Shown here piece after piece: positions 63,601 to 64,000 of a DNA stretch of 64,000 nucleotides. The notes under the pieces were generated by a model. The model saw nothing but the letters and a program-made list of their open reading frames with translations, was not told the DNA's origin and ran no database searches. A program made the translations under genes and the position numbers. The number at the start of each line of letters is the position of its first letter. Position 1 is the stretch's first letter. Source of the stretch: Theobroma cacao. Lineage: Eukaryota > Streptophyta > Magnoliopsida > Malvales > Malvaceae. The DNA lies in NCBI RefSeq assembly GCF_000208745.1, contig NC_030852.1:18538452-18602451 (forward strand), given 5' to 3'.

Positions 63601-64000
63601 TTAACAGCCTTGACAGATTCGGTTGGAATAGCCCCAGGCCAAAGTATCCCTGACAACCAAGTATGAGAATGATTTTGGCACAAGCCAAGTTTTTAAAAAA
63701 GTCATAAGCCATGTTGTTTGCTTTTGACAAAAATATAATGGCTTTATATGAGTTGAAATAAGTTTTAATATTATGAATTATATTTCTCTGCATGGTGAAA
63801 ATGGAATTAAACGGTATTTCGTAGCTCCCATATATGTTTATTTGTGAAATGAATCTGTAATTCCTCGCATATGGAGCAAGTTATGATTTGGGCATGATTT
63901 TAAATATTATTTGGTTTCGCGGGAGCTTGCTAAATTTTATTGATTTGATTCGAAAATGATTATTAATATATTTTGATGTGAAAAATTTTATTACCTCGAT
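60693..64000 (+). mobile_element. LTR of the long B-type (runs off window)
   Basis: Starts TGCAATACCCCGCACCC at 60693. The first part is similar to 28166-28431, including AAGTGGGGGAGAA near 61047-61059. Its right part shares with B LTRs the GGACCAGCCTATTAGAGGGG block (63405-63426) and the CACTTCA-n-GCCAAACCACCACGTGA block. No end is seen in the window. A G-run of 12-13 bases lies at about 62444-62456. Purine-rich stretches 61600-61850 give long artefactual open frames. Confidence 0.8.

Overview
The window is nuclear DNA of a flowering plant. It is AT-rich and gene-poor, and most of it is nested LTR retrotransposons. The one clear gene has a typical plant multi-exon structure. The retroelements and the plant-transposon remnant look like those of Malvaceae genomes such as cacao or cotton, but that placement is inference and was not tested by any search.

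Left arm (1-33,060): a minus-strand Ty3/gypsy-type element with very long LTRs (family A; 5' LTR 4176-7382, primer-binding site, about 3.35 kb of internal DNA with no readable gag-pol, 3' LTR running off the window) abuts a decayed minus-strand Ty1/copia element. That copia element is split by a solo LTR of family A (7654-13171), which is itself split by a solo LTR of family B (9301-12240); both insertions have perfect 5-bp target duplications. From about 15.7 to 21.7 kb there is a minus-strand Athila/Tat-like non-coding stretch carrying a broken plant-transposon ORF and a CACTA-type insertion. From 21.7 to 33 kb there is a mosaic of LTR fragments, a solo copia LTR (23900-25967), a long-form solo LTR of family B (28166-31361) and a MITE-like element.

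Middle (33,061-44,831): a full-length but inactive Ty1/copia element with two LTRs, a CTACA target duplication and eroded gag, protease, integrase, reverse transcriptase and RNase H. It carries two later solo LTR insertions (family B at 34469-37408, family E at 41221-43931). It sits about 30 bp upstream of what looks like exon 1 of a DEAD-box helicase.

Gene island (44,832-54,714): the helicase exon remnant, a broken unrecognised coding fragment, a small SINE, a probable small plant gene (48295-48723, minus) and a well-preserved six-exon S6 kinase gene of the AGC family (50563-54099, minus; 456 aa) with an upstream ORF in its leader and a Mutator-like MITE in intron 4.

Right arm (54,715-64,000): another LTR (family G) with a degenerate minisatellite, interrupted by a second family E solo LTR (56076-58523), then a scrambled copia gag pseudogene and a long LTR of the B/long type that runs off the window.

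The most striking pattern is inside the LTRs. Three sequence-unrelated LTR regions (family A, family E, and 31.8-32.0 kb) carry clusters of short palindromes arranged in pairs whose centres are almost always 20-22 bp apart, although the palindrome itself differs (TGTATCGATACA, CTCGCTGCAGCGAG, AAGTATTGATACTT). A second notable pattern is that family B LTRs exist in a long and a short form, both with perfect target duplications, and the short form starts exactly after a polypurine-like tract inside the long form.
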